From Paenibacillus silagei (lineage in GTDB: Bacteria > Bacillota > Bacilli > Paenibacillales > Paenibacillaceae): a DNA stretch of 64,000 nt. A program made the position numbers and the translations under genes. Positions 51,348 through 59,290 of this stretch are shown here, piece after piece (position 1 is the first letter of the stretch; every line of letters begins with the position of its first letter). The notes beneath the pieces are model-generated. The model saw only the letters and a list, made by a program, of their open reading frames with translations. It was not told the DNA's origin and ran no database searches. Location: positions 1 to 64,000 of the forward strand of contig NZ_JAGGLV010000018.1 of assembly GCF_017874735.1 (NCBI RefSeq). The letters run 5' to 3'.

Positions 51348-52265
51348 CTACGGATAAAGCTGGCTCTGCCCGGCGAAGGGACCGGCGTCCTTGCGGAATT
51401 CCGAAGGCGAGCAGTTCATGACTTTGCGGAACACTTTGATGAAGTAGCTGACGTTGTCGAAGCCGACATCCATGGCAATATCGGAGATTTTGCGGTCTCC
51501 CTGCTTCAGCAGGGCTGCGGCCTGGCGGACCCGGTAGGAGTTGATGTAATCGACGGGCGTCTTGCGGGTCATACTTTTGAAAAAACGGCAGAATTGCCCT
51601 TCGCTCATCGGAATCAGTCCCGACAGATCTCGGGTGCGGATCGGCTCCTGGTAGTTGTCCTGGATATAGAGAATTATCCGCTTCAGGCGGTCAATCTTCG
51701 TGGGCTCCGCGCCTTCGGACTGGCTGTGGTTGACGAAGCGCCCCGGCTGCGCAATCTGCGAGAGCATAATCAGCAGGGTTCCTTTCATCAAAGCTTCGAA
51801 TCCGGGCATTTGTTGATCATACGCGTTCATCATCCGGTTCAGATGCACCAGCAGCTCCGCCTGCCAGGGAACAGAAGGGGTGAGGTGGCGCGGAAAGCTC
51901 TGGCGTTTCTCCTGAAGCGGCAGAATAACACTCTGCTGGATAGTATCATATTGGGCGCTGGCCAGCAGGTCGGGGTGGAAGACAAGGGCGCAGAAGCGGC
52001 AAGGGGTCTCCGTAAGCGCGTATGCGGCATGGATATCCCCTGATTCAATGAACACGGCCTCACCCGGGCGAAGCGTGAAATAGTCTGTGTCTACCTGAAA
52101 CAGAATCTCGCCTTCCAGCAGCAGGAAGAACTCGGCTTCCTCATGCCAGTGGGTGTCCAGGACATGCGCTCCGGCGGGAAGGTCGATCCAGTAGGCGGCC
52201 AGGGGGAACATGACATCCCCGTGTTCGCGGTCTTCTTTGAGCAAGCGCTGCGAGGTGCGGTCCAT
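51348..52265 (-). CDS. AraC-family regulator (cupin plus HTH)
   Basis: 305 residues. An N-terminal cupin sensor (about 20-120, HWHEEAEFFLLLEGEI, FTLRPGEAVFIESGDIHAAY) is followed by a double AraC HTH (about 198-295, ISDIAMDVGFDNVSYFIKVFRK). It is divergent from the alpha-xylosidase gene with 126 bp between the starts, so it very likely regulates it in response to a sugar. AAGGAGGCC precedes the ATG. Confidence 0.9.
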   Translation of the reverse strand: MDRTSQRLLKEDREHGDVMFPLAAYWIDLPAGAHVLDTHWHEEAEFFLLLEGEILFQVDTDYFTLRPGEAVFIESGDIHAAYALTETPCRFCALVFHPDLLASAQYDTIQQSVILPLQEKRQSFPRHLTPSVPWQAELLVHLNRMMNAYDQQMPGFEALMKGTLLIMLSQIAQPGRFVNHSQSEGAEPTKIDRLKRIILYIQDNYQEPIRTRDLSGLIPMSEGQFCRFFKSMTRKTPVDYINSYRVRQAAALLKQGDRKISDIAMDVGFDNVSYFIKVFRKVMNCSPSEFRKDAGPFAGQSQLYP

Positions 52266-52391
52266 TAGGGGCCTCCTTGTCTGATGGCGTCAAAATAGTG
52301 TTATAAATGAGCTATATATTATTAGTTTTGAACTTTTATTATCGGTATAATGCAACTATATACACCAAATCGAAGGGTGGCAAGTGCACAT

Positions 52392-54713
52392 ATGAAATTT
52401 ACAGACGGCTTATGGCTGGTTCGTGACGGAATTACAATCAATGGTGCAGTGCAGAACTATGTGGTAGAAAAAACCGAGGAAGGCCTGACCGCCATCACGC
52501 AGACGACTCCCATCACGGGACGTTCGGCGACACTCAACTCCACACTGCTGACTGTGAAATTCCATTCCCCGCTTCCGGGCGTGGTTGGAGTCAAAATTAT
52601 TCATAACGACGGCGTGATTCCACGCGGACCTTCGTTCGAGCTGACTGAGGGAACCGGCGATCATGTGAAAATCGAGGAGACAGAGGCGCAGACGGTACTG
52701 ATCAGCGGCGGACTCCGCGTGGTCATCAATAAGGGTACACACTGGTCTGTGGACTTCTACCGTGGCGACGAGCGCATTACCGGCAGCGGTTACAAATCGA
52801 TGGCCTATATCACGGATCAGAACGGCAACACCTTCATGCGTGAGGAGCTGGATCTGGGCGTTGGTGAATTCGTGTATGGTCTGGGCGAGCGCTTTACGGC
52901 TTTTGTCAAAAACGGCCAGGTGGTCGATCTGTGGAACAAAGACGGCGGTACAAGCTCCGAGCAGGCGTACAAGAACGTTCCGTTCTATGTGACGAGCAAG
53001 GGGTACGGCGTATTCGTGAATCAGCCGGAACTGGTATCGTATGAGATTGCGTCTGAGAAGGTGAAGAAGGCCCAGTTCAGCGTAGCCGGAGAGAGCCTGG
53101 AATACTTCGTGATTGAAGGACCGACGATTAAAGAGGTCATCACGAAATACACCTCCCTGACAGGCAAGCCTGCGCTGCCTCCGGCCTGGACCTTCGGCCT
53201 GTGGCTGACGACTTCGTTCACAACAGACTACGATGAAGCTACGGTGAACTCCTTCGTGGAAGGGATGGCGGAGCGCGATCTGCCGCTGCATGTGTTCCAC
53301 TTCGACTGCTTCTGGATGCGCGAATATCAATGGACCGATTTCCAATGGGATTCCCGTGTGTTCCCGGACCCGGTGGGTATGCTGAAGCGTCTGCATGACA
53401 AGGGGCTGAAGATTTGCGTGTGGATCAACTCCTATATCGGACAGCGCTCCCCGTTGTTTGAAGAAGGCCGGAAGAATGGTTATCTGCTCAAAAAAGCCAA
53501 CGGTGACGTCTATCAGACGGACCTCTGGCAAGCGGGTATGGGACTGGTCGACTTCACGAACCCTGCGGCTTGTGAATGGTATGCCGGTTACCTGCGTGAC
53601 CTGGTGGATATGGGCGTAGACAGCTTCAAGACCGACTTCGGCGAGCGGATTCCGACCGATGTGGTATACTTTGACGGCTCCGACCCTTACAAGATGCATA
53701 ACTATTATACCCAGTTGTATAACAAGGTTGTATTCGAGGTGCTGGAAGAGAAGCTCGGCAAAAATGAAGCTGCCGTGTTCGCACGCTCCGCTACCGCTGG
53801 CGGCCAGCAGTTCCCGGTTCACTGGGGCGGCGATTGCTATGCCGACTATGAATCCATGGCAGAGAGCCTGCGCGGCGGCCTGTCGCTCGGCCTGTCCGGC
53901 TTCGGCTTCTGGAGCCATGACATCGGCGGGTTCGAGAACACCGCTCCGGCGCATGTCTTCAAGCGCTGGCTGGCCTTCGGCCTGCTCTCCAGCCACAGCC
54001 GTCTGCACGGCAGCACCTCGTACCGTGTGCCTTGGGCGTATGACGATGAAGCCGTGGACGTTACCCGCTTCTTCACCAAGCTCAAGTGCAGCCTGATGCC
54101 TTACCTGTATGATGTAGCCGGACAGGCACATGAGCAGGGCTGGGCCTCGATGCGGGCCATGGTGATGGAGTTCCCGGAAGATCCGACCTGTGAGGTGCTG
54201 GACCGCCAGTACATGCTGGGCGATTCCCTGCTGGTGGCTCCGATCTTCCAGGAGAATGGCGAAGTGAAGTACTACCTGCCGGCCGGACGCTGGACACACC
54301 TGTTAAGCGGTGAGACCGTACAGGGCGGATCATGGCGCAAGGAGAAGCATGACTTCTTCAGCCTGCCGCTGTTCGTTCGGCCGAACACTCTGCTGGCTGT
54401 GGGCAGCGAGGACAGCCGTCCGGATTATGATTTTGCCGATGGCGTGAAGTTCGGCCTGTACTCCCTGGAGGACGGGAAGTCTGCTGCAGCGACTGTGCGT
54501 GATATCCACGGCGCTCCGGAGCTGAAGGTAGAAGCTGTACGCAGCGGCAGCACTGTAATGGTAACTGCCGAAGGCAGCGGCAAAGCATTCACCCTGGCGG
54601 TGAAGGATCTCGGCGCTATCGCTTCCGTGGAAGGTGCGGAGCAGGTAGATGAGACTACAGTGAGCGTGGGCGCCGGTGAGAAGTCCGTAACGTTCACGAT
54701 TACGCTGAAATAA
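52392..54713 (+). CDS. yicI: Alpha-xylosidase (GH31)
   Basis: 773 residues from ATG 52392, almost the length of E. coli YicI (772). The start is preferred over an ATG at 52350 since AAGGGTGGCAAG precedes it. The nucleophile Asp is in FKTDFGERIP, and the acid/base region FWSHDIGGFE is present. It removes alpha-xylose from xyloglucan-derived oligosaccharides such as isoprimeverose. Cytoplasmic. Divergent from the AraC regulator. A sugar transporter is not adjacent. Confidence 0.92.
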   Translation: MKFTDGLWLVRDGITINGAVQNYVVEKTEEGLTAITQTTPITGRSATLNSTLLTVKFHSPLPGVVGVKIIHNDGVIPRGPSFELTEGTGDHVKIEETEAQTVLISGGLRVVINKGTHWSVDFYRGDERITGSGYKSMAYITDQNGNTFMREELDLGVGEFVYGLGERFTAFVKNGQVVDLWNKDGGTSSEQAYKNVPFYVTSKGYGVFVNQPELVSYEIASEKVKKAQFSVAGESLEYFVIEGPTIKEVITKYTSLTGKPALPPAWTFGLWLTTSFTTDYDEATVNSFVEGMAERDLPLHVFHFDCFWMREYQWTDFQWDSRVFPDPVGMLKRLHDKGLKICVWINSYIGQRSPLFEEGRKNGYLLKKANGDVYQTDLWQAGMGLVDFTNPAACEWYAGYLRDLVDMGVDSFKTDFGERIPTDVVYFDGSDPYKMHNYYTQLYNKVVFEVLEEKLGKNEAAVFARSATAGGQQFPVHWGGDCYADYESMAESLRGGLSLGLSGFGFWSHDIGGFENTAPAHVFKRWLAFGLLSSHSRLHGSTSYRVPWAYDDEAVDVTRFFTKLKCSLMPYLYDVAGQAHEQGWASMRAMVMEFPEDPTCEVLDRQYMLGDSLLVAPIFQENGEVKYYLPAGRWTHLLSGETVQGGSWRKEKHDFFSLPLFVRPNTLLAVGSEDSRPDYDFADGVKFGLYSLEDGKSAAATVRDIHGAPELKVEAVRSGSTVMVTAEGSGKAFTLAVKDLGAIASVEGAEQVDETTVSVGAGEKSVTFTITLK

Positions 54714-54717
54714 GTGA

Positions 54718-54826
54718 ACTATAGACGGAATTAACACACACGCAAGACGGAATTAACACAACTATAGACCGAATTAACACATCCGCACGACTGAATTAAC
54801 ATAACTATAGACGGAATTAACACACT
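54718..54826 (+). repeat. 21.5-bp tandem repeats (GAATTAACACA), family D
   Basis: Five copies of GGAATTAACACA-like units begin at 54727, 54749, 54770, 54792 and 54813, alternating 22 and 21 bp (43 bp per pair). Two linker types alternate, ACTATAGAC and GCA-containing. They start five bases after the yicI stop. About two helical turns per unit. No terminator is seen after yicI. Confidence 0.8.
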
Positions 54827-54972
54827 TGCACGCTGGCTTAGCCTATGGTTGTGCCCTTAAGTAACCAAGCTCTCTGATGACAGGGGACATTAGTCTCCTT
54901 GATCGGGGAGCTTTTTGGGGATTGGCGGCGGTGGGGGAGTGCAATGGCACACACGATGAGCCACAACGGGCT

Positions 54973-55151
54973 AATTGCTGCCAGAAATGCAACAATCCCC
55001 GCAGCAGGAGCAGGGCTCTGGCGAATTGTTGTCAAAAATGCAGCATTTCAGCTTCCCTGAGCGAATCAGCGGCGAAATTCCTGCATTTGGTGCAACATTG
55101 CACCAAAATAGCGAGTTTCACAGGCAGCAGTGTTGCAAATAGTGCAACATT
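54973..55151. repeat. 51-bp-pitch repeat array, family B (four boxes)
   Basis: Four boxes of the TTCCTGCA/TGCAACA type. The TGCAACA or TGCAGCA element lies at 54988, 55039, 55091 and 55143, spacing 51, 52 and 52 bp. Same family as 2094-2271, over 50 kb away. The linkers are unrelated to each other. The remainder of 54714-55330 holds a CATTCCTTCAGCA-type simple stretch near 55190-55230 and the ribosome site of the next gene. Confidence 0.82.
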
Positions 55152-55330
55152 AGTGGTTTCGAACGAGTGCTGAAGAAGTGCTAAAGGAGTGCCGCCAATG
55201 GAGTGCTGAAGGAATGCTGAAGGAATGCTGGAAGGGTTGCCAAGTTACTGTTAATTTAATGGTATAGCGTCAGCCGTACCAGCCGCCGCAGCCCATCAGC
55301 CAGAGAAACAGCACCAGAATAAAGGAGTCG

Positions 55331-56611
55331 ATGACTATGAACAATATTGAGGGTAGAGGGACAGTGAATATTGGAGAGGAGGACTGGGGGAAGGTGGATA
55401 GTGGGGAAGAGAGTATCGGGAAGGCGGGCTGCACTATGGAGAACAAGGAGAACAGGCCAAACGGAGTACTGAGCCAGCCGGAGTTCACCTCGGCCACCGC
55501 GCTGTCTACAGCCGCCAACTATATTATGAACGCGCCGGAGCTGTTCACCCATACGTACCGCACCTATATCCGGCTGCGGGAGAACGGGAGCCTGATGCTG
55601 AAGTTCTGGCACAGCAATGCGGTGGATTCGACCTGGGACCTGGGCACGGATGCCATAGCCAGTGAACCGGGCGGCGAGTGGAGCATCGAGGCGGCATATC
55701 TCGCCGATGGCGGAGCGGCGCCGGACGGCAGCATTGTGCCGGGCTCGCAGGTGCCGGTTACCTTCGGCGGCGAATTGTCGCGGCGAGTGGAGCCGGGTGA
55801 GCAGTTCTGGAGCGACGAAGCGCTTCTGGAGCTGCCGGAGAACCACTTGTTGGCCTTCACCTGGACCTTGAAAACGGCTGGCGCAGGCAAGTCATTCCCC
55901 TTCAATGTGGAGGGAATGCTGGTCTCCGGCTACGATGCGCCGGGTACTTTGGCAGCTCAGGAGTCTGCGGCTGATTTCAGCGAATCGGACAAGCTGCAGG
56001 TCCTCCCAAGCTTCCTGGGCTACAAGAAGGATGTAACGAAGAAGCTGGTTTTTCTGGGTGACTCGATCACGCAAGGGGTACGGACTGCCAAGGATCAATA
56101 CACACACTGGGCGGCAAGAATTGCGGAGGGGCTGGGTACAGAGTATGGAGTGTGGAATATCGGCTCCGGCTGGGGCCGGGCCTACGATGTAGCCACGGAC
56201 GGTCCCTGGTTGCATAAGGCACAGCAAGGTGATGAGGTGCTGATCGTGCTCGGTGTGAATGATCTGGATATCGGCCAGCGCTCGGCAGATAAGTTGCTGG
56301 GGGACCTCGCACACATTATCTCCCGGATCAAGGAAGCACAGCCGGAGGCAATAGTAATTCTCAGCACCGTGCCACCTTTCAATTTCGAGGGCGAGCGTGA
56401 GACCCATTGGCGTAAAGTGAATGAATGTATCCGCATGAGTCCTCCGGCCGGAGTGGACCGCGTATTCGACATGGCCGCCGTCCTCTCAGTTCCGGCTCCT
56501 GCAGATCACCGGATCAAGCCGGAGTATATGAGCGACGAGTTCGACCCGCATCCGAACGGTGCGGCGGGCAAGGCAGTGGCGGAAGCTTTTCTGGCGTGGT
56601 ACAGAGGTTAG
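55331..56611 (+). CDS. SGNH/GDSL hydrolase, probable carbohydrate esterase
   Basis: 426 residues. An N-terminal beta-rich domain (about 55-205) is followed by an SGNH hydrolase domain (about 235-425): Ser in LGDSITQG, Gly and Asn in the blocks IGSGWG and GVNDLD, and Asp/His in DEFDPHPNG. Such two-domain proteins are often acetyl-xylan or carbohydrate esterases. The first ~50 residues are Gly/Glu-rich and low in complexity. ATG 55337 fits AAGGAG better than ATG 55331. There is no signal peptide. Downstream of yicI, it fits hemicellulose side-chain removal. Confidence 0.83.
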   Translation: MTMNNIEGRGTVNIGEEDWGKVDSGEESIGKAGCTMENKENRPNGVLSQPEFTSATALSTAANYIMNAPELFTHTYRTYIRLRENGSLMLKFWHSNAVDSTWDLGTDAIASEPGGEWSIEAAYLADGGAAPDGSIVPGSQVPVTFGGELSRRVEPGEQFWSDEALLELPENHLLAFTWTLKTAGAGKSFPFNVEGMLVSGYDAPGTLAAQESAADFSESDKLQVLPSFLGYKKDVTKKLVFLGDSITQGVRTAKDQYTHWAARIAEGLGTEYGVWNIGSGWGRAYDVATDGPWLHKAQQGDEVLIVLGVNDLDIGQRSADKLLGDLAHIISRIKEAQPEAIVILSTVPPFNFEGERETHWRKVNECIRMSPPAGVDRVFDMAAVLSVPAPADHRIKPEYMSDEFDPHPNGAAGKAVAEAFLAWYRG

Positions 56612-56733
56612 CGAAATTTAACAGTAAACGGACTCCAGTAAGTTAGTAGAGCATCAGAATTAAACAAGTGAGTTCATTCCATAAATGAGGTAAGGGATGA
56701 AGCTGCGTTCGTAGCGAAAAAACAGGGATAAGT

Positions 56734-56913
56734 GTATTCTGTGCAACTAAAAACAGTGAAACGGATGGACTTCCTCTTCTAATTGTATTTTGTGCAACTA
56801 GATTTGCCCGGATGGACGAAAATCCAGGTGTAGGGGCATTTTAATTGCACGAACTACATCTAAACGGAGATTTGGCGGCACATCGGACGATTTAGTTGTA
56901 CGAATTACAATTA
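56734..56913. repeat. 51-bp-pitch mirrored repeat, family C (two direct, two inverted boxes)
   Basis: Direct boxes (GTATTTTGTGCAACTA type) have their anchor A at 56736 and 56787; inverted boxes (TTGTACGAATTACAA type) at 56849 and 56900. Spacings are 51, 62 and 51 bp, the same as in the 39663-39714 and 39601-39663 intervals. This is the family of 39432-39727. Confidence 0.83.
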
Positions 56914-57080
56914 AGCCTTCCCCCTTGCCCCCTAATTGGGGTGAAGTAACCACTCAGCAAGCCATTAGTTAAAGTGAATTTCACACGTTTAGAGCTGATG
57001 AGCTATTAGTAGAGCATCAGCTCTTCATCTGTGGATGGGTGAAGAGCCATGGAGGACTAAAAGGGTGAAGTAACCGGAGC

Positions 57081-57311
57081 AAATGTAGGCGAAAAACCGA
57101 ACACAATGCACCGTCGCGAGGGAACACGGCCGAATGTAGGCGAAAAACCGAACACAATGCGCCGTCGTGAGGGAACACGGCCGAATGTAGGCGAAAAACC
57201 GAACACAATGCACCGCCGCGAGGGAACACGGCCAAATGTAGGCGAAAAACCGAACACAATGCACCGCCGCGAGGGAACACGGCCGAATGTAGGCGAAAAA
57301 CCGAATACATT
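57081..57311. repeat. 51-bp-pitch repeat array, family A (five boxes)
   Basis: Five boxes of the form AATGTAGGCGAAAAACCGAA, with CCGA at 57097, 57148, 57199, 57250 and 57301, exactly 51 bp apart. The linkers are nearly identical here (CGAGGGAACACGGCC) but unrelated to those at 21888-22220. As in that array, frames run through on both strands and are spurious. The rest of 56612-57352 shows no gene beyond the family C cluster. Confidence 0.9.
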
Positions 57312-57352
57312 CTCCCCCAGTAATCAGCATTCACATACCACCCAGACGGAGC

Positions 57353-59290
57353 TTAATGCTCCGCCTGATCCCGGTAGTCTTTCGGCGAATGGCCGCTGTG
57401 CTTCTTGAAGACCTTGCTGAAGTATTTGACGTCGTGGAAGCCGACCATTTCCGAGATCTGGGCCAGCTTGAGGCCCGGATTCTGCATCAGCAGCTTGGCC
57501 TTCTCGATGCGGACGCTGACGATGTAGTCGGAGAAGTTGATGCCGTATTCCTGCTTGAACCGGCGTGAGACATACTCGCGGCTGACCTGGAATTTGCCCG
57601 CCATCTCCTGAAGGGAGAGGTCGGAGGGGTAATTCTGCTCAATGTATTTTACGATCTCCGTCATCGGGTTCCGCTCTTTCTGCTGTCTGTCCGTGAGCGC
57701 CCGGGATAGCTGCTGCATGAAGGTAAGGGACCAATCGCGCCAGGCGAACAGCGAGAAGGAATAGCCGCTGGGCTGCGGAGAGGGGTTCTGCTGGTCCCCG
57801 TGCTCAAGCTCAGCCAGCACGTTAGCCGCCTGGCTGCCAAGCGCTTCCCGGACCAGCCGGGAGCGAAGCAGCAGCGCATCGGCCTTCCAGTCGTTCAGCA
57901 TCTGCGGGGTAACCACCCCCCGGCGGCTCAGCTCCTGGGTCCAGTGCTGCGCTGCTGCGGTCAGGGCCTCGGGCGTCCCGCTGATGACTGCCATCCGCCA
58001 GTCCTCCTGGACATCGGCGAAGCTCAGCGGGACTGCGGTCTCCCGTTTATCGCGCGGCTTCCCGCCGGGTATCGTCCCCGGCTCCCTGCCCGTCACTGCG
58101 CCAGCACCATTGCCAGTCACCCACCCCGGCCCTGCACCCGCACCTGACTTCCGGCCAGTCACCTCGCCCGTTCCCGAGCCAGTCAATCCGCCTGTCGCCG
58201 CACCCGCACCTGACTTCCGGCTCGTCACCTCGCCCGTTCCCGAGCCAGTCAATCCGCCTGTCACCGCACCCAAGCCTGGCTTCCCGCCCGTCATCACACC
58301 CACATTAGTCTCCCCGCCTGCCACCGCGCCCGCTCCCATGCTTGTCCCCGCGCCCGGCAGCGCCTCCTCTCCCGCAAAATGGCAGTAATCCTCATGCCTG
58401 AGCAGATTCCGCCGCAGCAGGGCTTCGGCGGCTTCGGCGCGTCCCGCCGGCAGATGCGCGGGGAAGGCGCCCGGCGTGCTGATTCCGAAATGCATGCGGA
58501 ATTGCAGCGTCAGGAAGATGCCCTGATTCATCCGGCTAATCAGCGAAGTGACGGATTCATGCGGCTCCCAGAGCAGGATGGCAATCTCCGGCGGCCCGCC
58601 CCAATAGCGGAAGGCGATGCCCGTGCCCTGCTGCTGCAAAAATTCGTTGCAGATGTTCACGATGGCATAGTAGAGCAGCTCGCTGTCGCCGCCGAAGCGC
58701 CGCAGCAGCGGATTGTTGCCGCTGTCCGTCTGCACGAGGAGCAGACGCGAAATCTTAATGTCCGGCGGAATGATGCTGTCATGGATCAGGCGGCGCAGCG
58801 AGGCCTCGGCATTCACCTTGTCGTCGATCAATGCGGACAGCAGCTTCTCCCCGAAGATCGGCTTGATCTCATTCAGCCGGAGGTTCTGGTGCTGGCGGTG
58901 GCTGCGTTCCGCCTCCTCGGCCCGCCAGGCGGATACTGCTTTGGAGACCGCGCTGTTAATCATATCCGGGTCAATCGGCTTCAGGATATAATCGATGCCG
59001 CCATGGCGGACGGTCTGGCGGACGAAGTCGAAATCATTATGCCCGCTGACTACAATGAACTTGGTGCTGCCTGCGAATTCATCCACCCAGGTCATCAGCT
59101 CCAGGCCGCTCCCGGACTCCATCATCATATCCATAATGACCAGCGCTGGCTTCTCCTGGCGGATCAGACCGATGGCCTCATTGCCGTTACCCGCCTCCAG
59201 AATCTCCTCAATCTGATGGGCCTCCCAGTCCACCAGCAGGCGGACGGCCTTCCGGACTCTTGCTTCGTCATCTACAATCAGTGCCTTCAT
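57353..59290 (-). CDS. YesN-type AraC response regulator with a low-complexity insert
   Basis: 645 residues. Receiver 1-120 with Asp7/Asp8 and phospho-acceptor Asp54, a middle region, and an AraC double HTH at about 545-640 (LSLQEMAGKFQVSREYVSRRFK). Residues ~307-417 are a Gly/Thr/Ala-rich insert containing a 66-bp tandem duplication (22 residues, each with GGLTGSGTGEVT) unlike any part of the family. The gene is overlapped by four bases by the yesM-type kinase gene that precedes it. It likely controls the divergent sugar ABC transporter. Confidence 0.9.
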   Translation of the reverse strand: MKALIVDDEARVRKAVRLLVDWEAHQIEEILEAGNGNEAIGLIRQEKPALVIMDMMMESGSGLELMTWVDEFAGSTKFIVVSGHNDFDFVRQTVRHGGIDYILKPIDPDMINSAVSKAVSAWRAEEAERSHRQHQNLRLNEIKPIFGEKLLSALIDDKVNAEASLRRLIHDSIIPPDIKISRLLLVQTDSGNNPLLRRFGGDSELLYYAIVNICNEFLQQQGTGIAFRYWGGPPEIAILLWEPHESVTSLISRMNQGIFLTLQFRMHFGISTPGAFPAHLPAGRAEAAEALLRRNLLRHEDYCHFAGEEALPGAGTSMGAGAVAGGETNVGVMTGGKPGLGAVTGGLTGSGTGEVTSRKSGAGAATGGLTGSGTGEVTGRKSGAGAGPGWVTGNGAGAVTGREPGTIPGGKPRDKRETAVPLSFADVQEDWRMAVISGTPEALTAAAQHWTQELSRRGVVTPQMLNDWKADALLLRSRLVREALGSQAANVLAELEHGDQQNPSPQPSGYSFSLFAWRDWSLTFMQQLSRALTDRQQKERNPMTEIVKYIEQNYPSDLSLQEMAGKFQVSREYVSRRFKQEYGINFSDYIVSVRIEKAKLLMQNPGLKLAQISEMVGFHDVKYFSKVFKKHSGHSPKDYRDQAEH

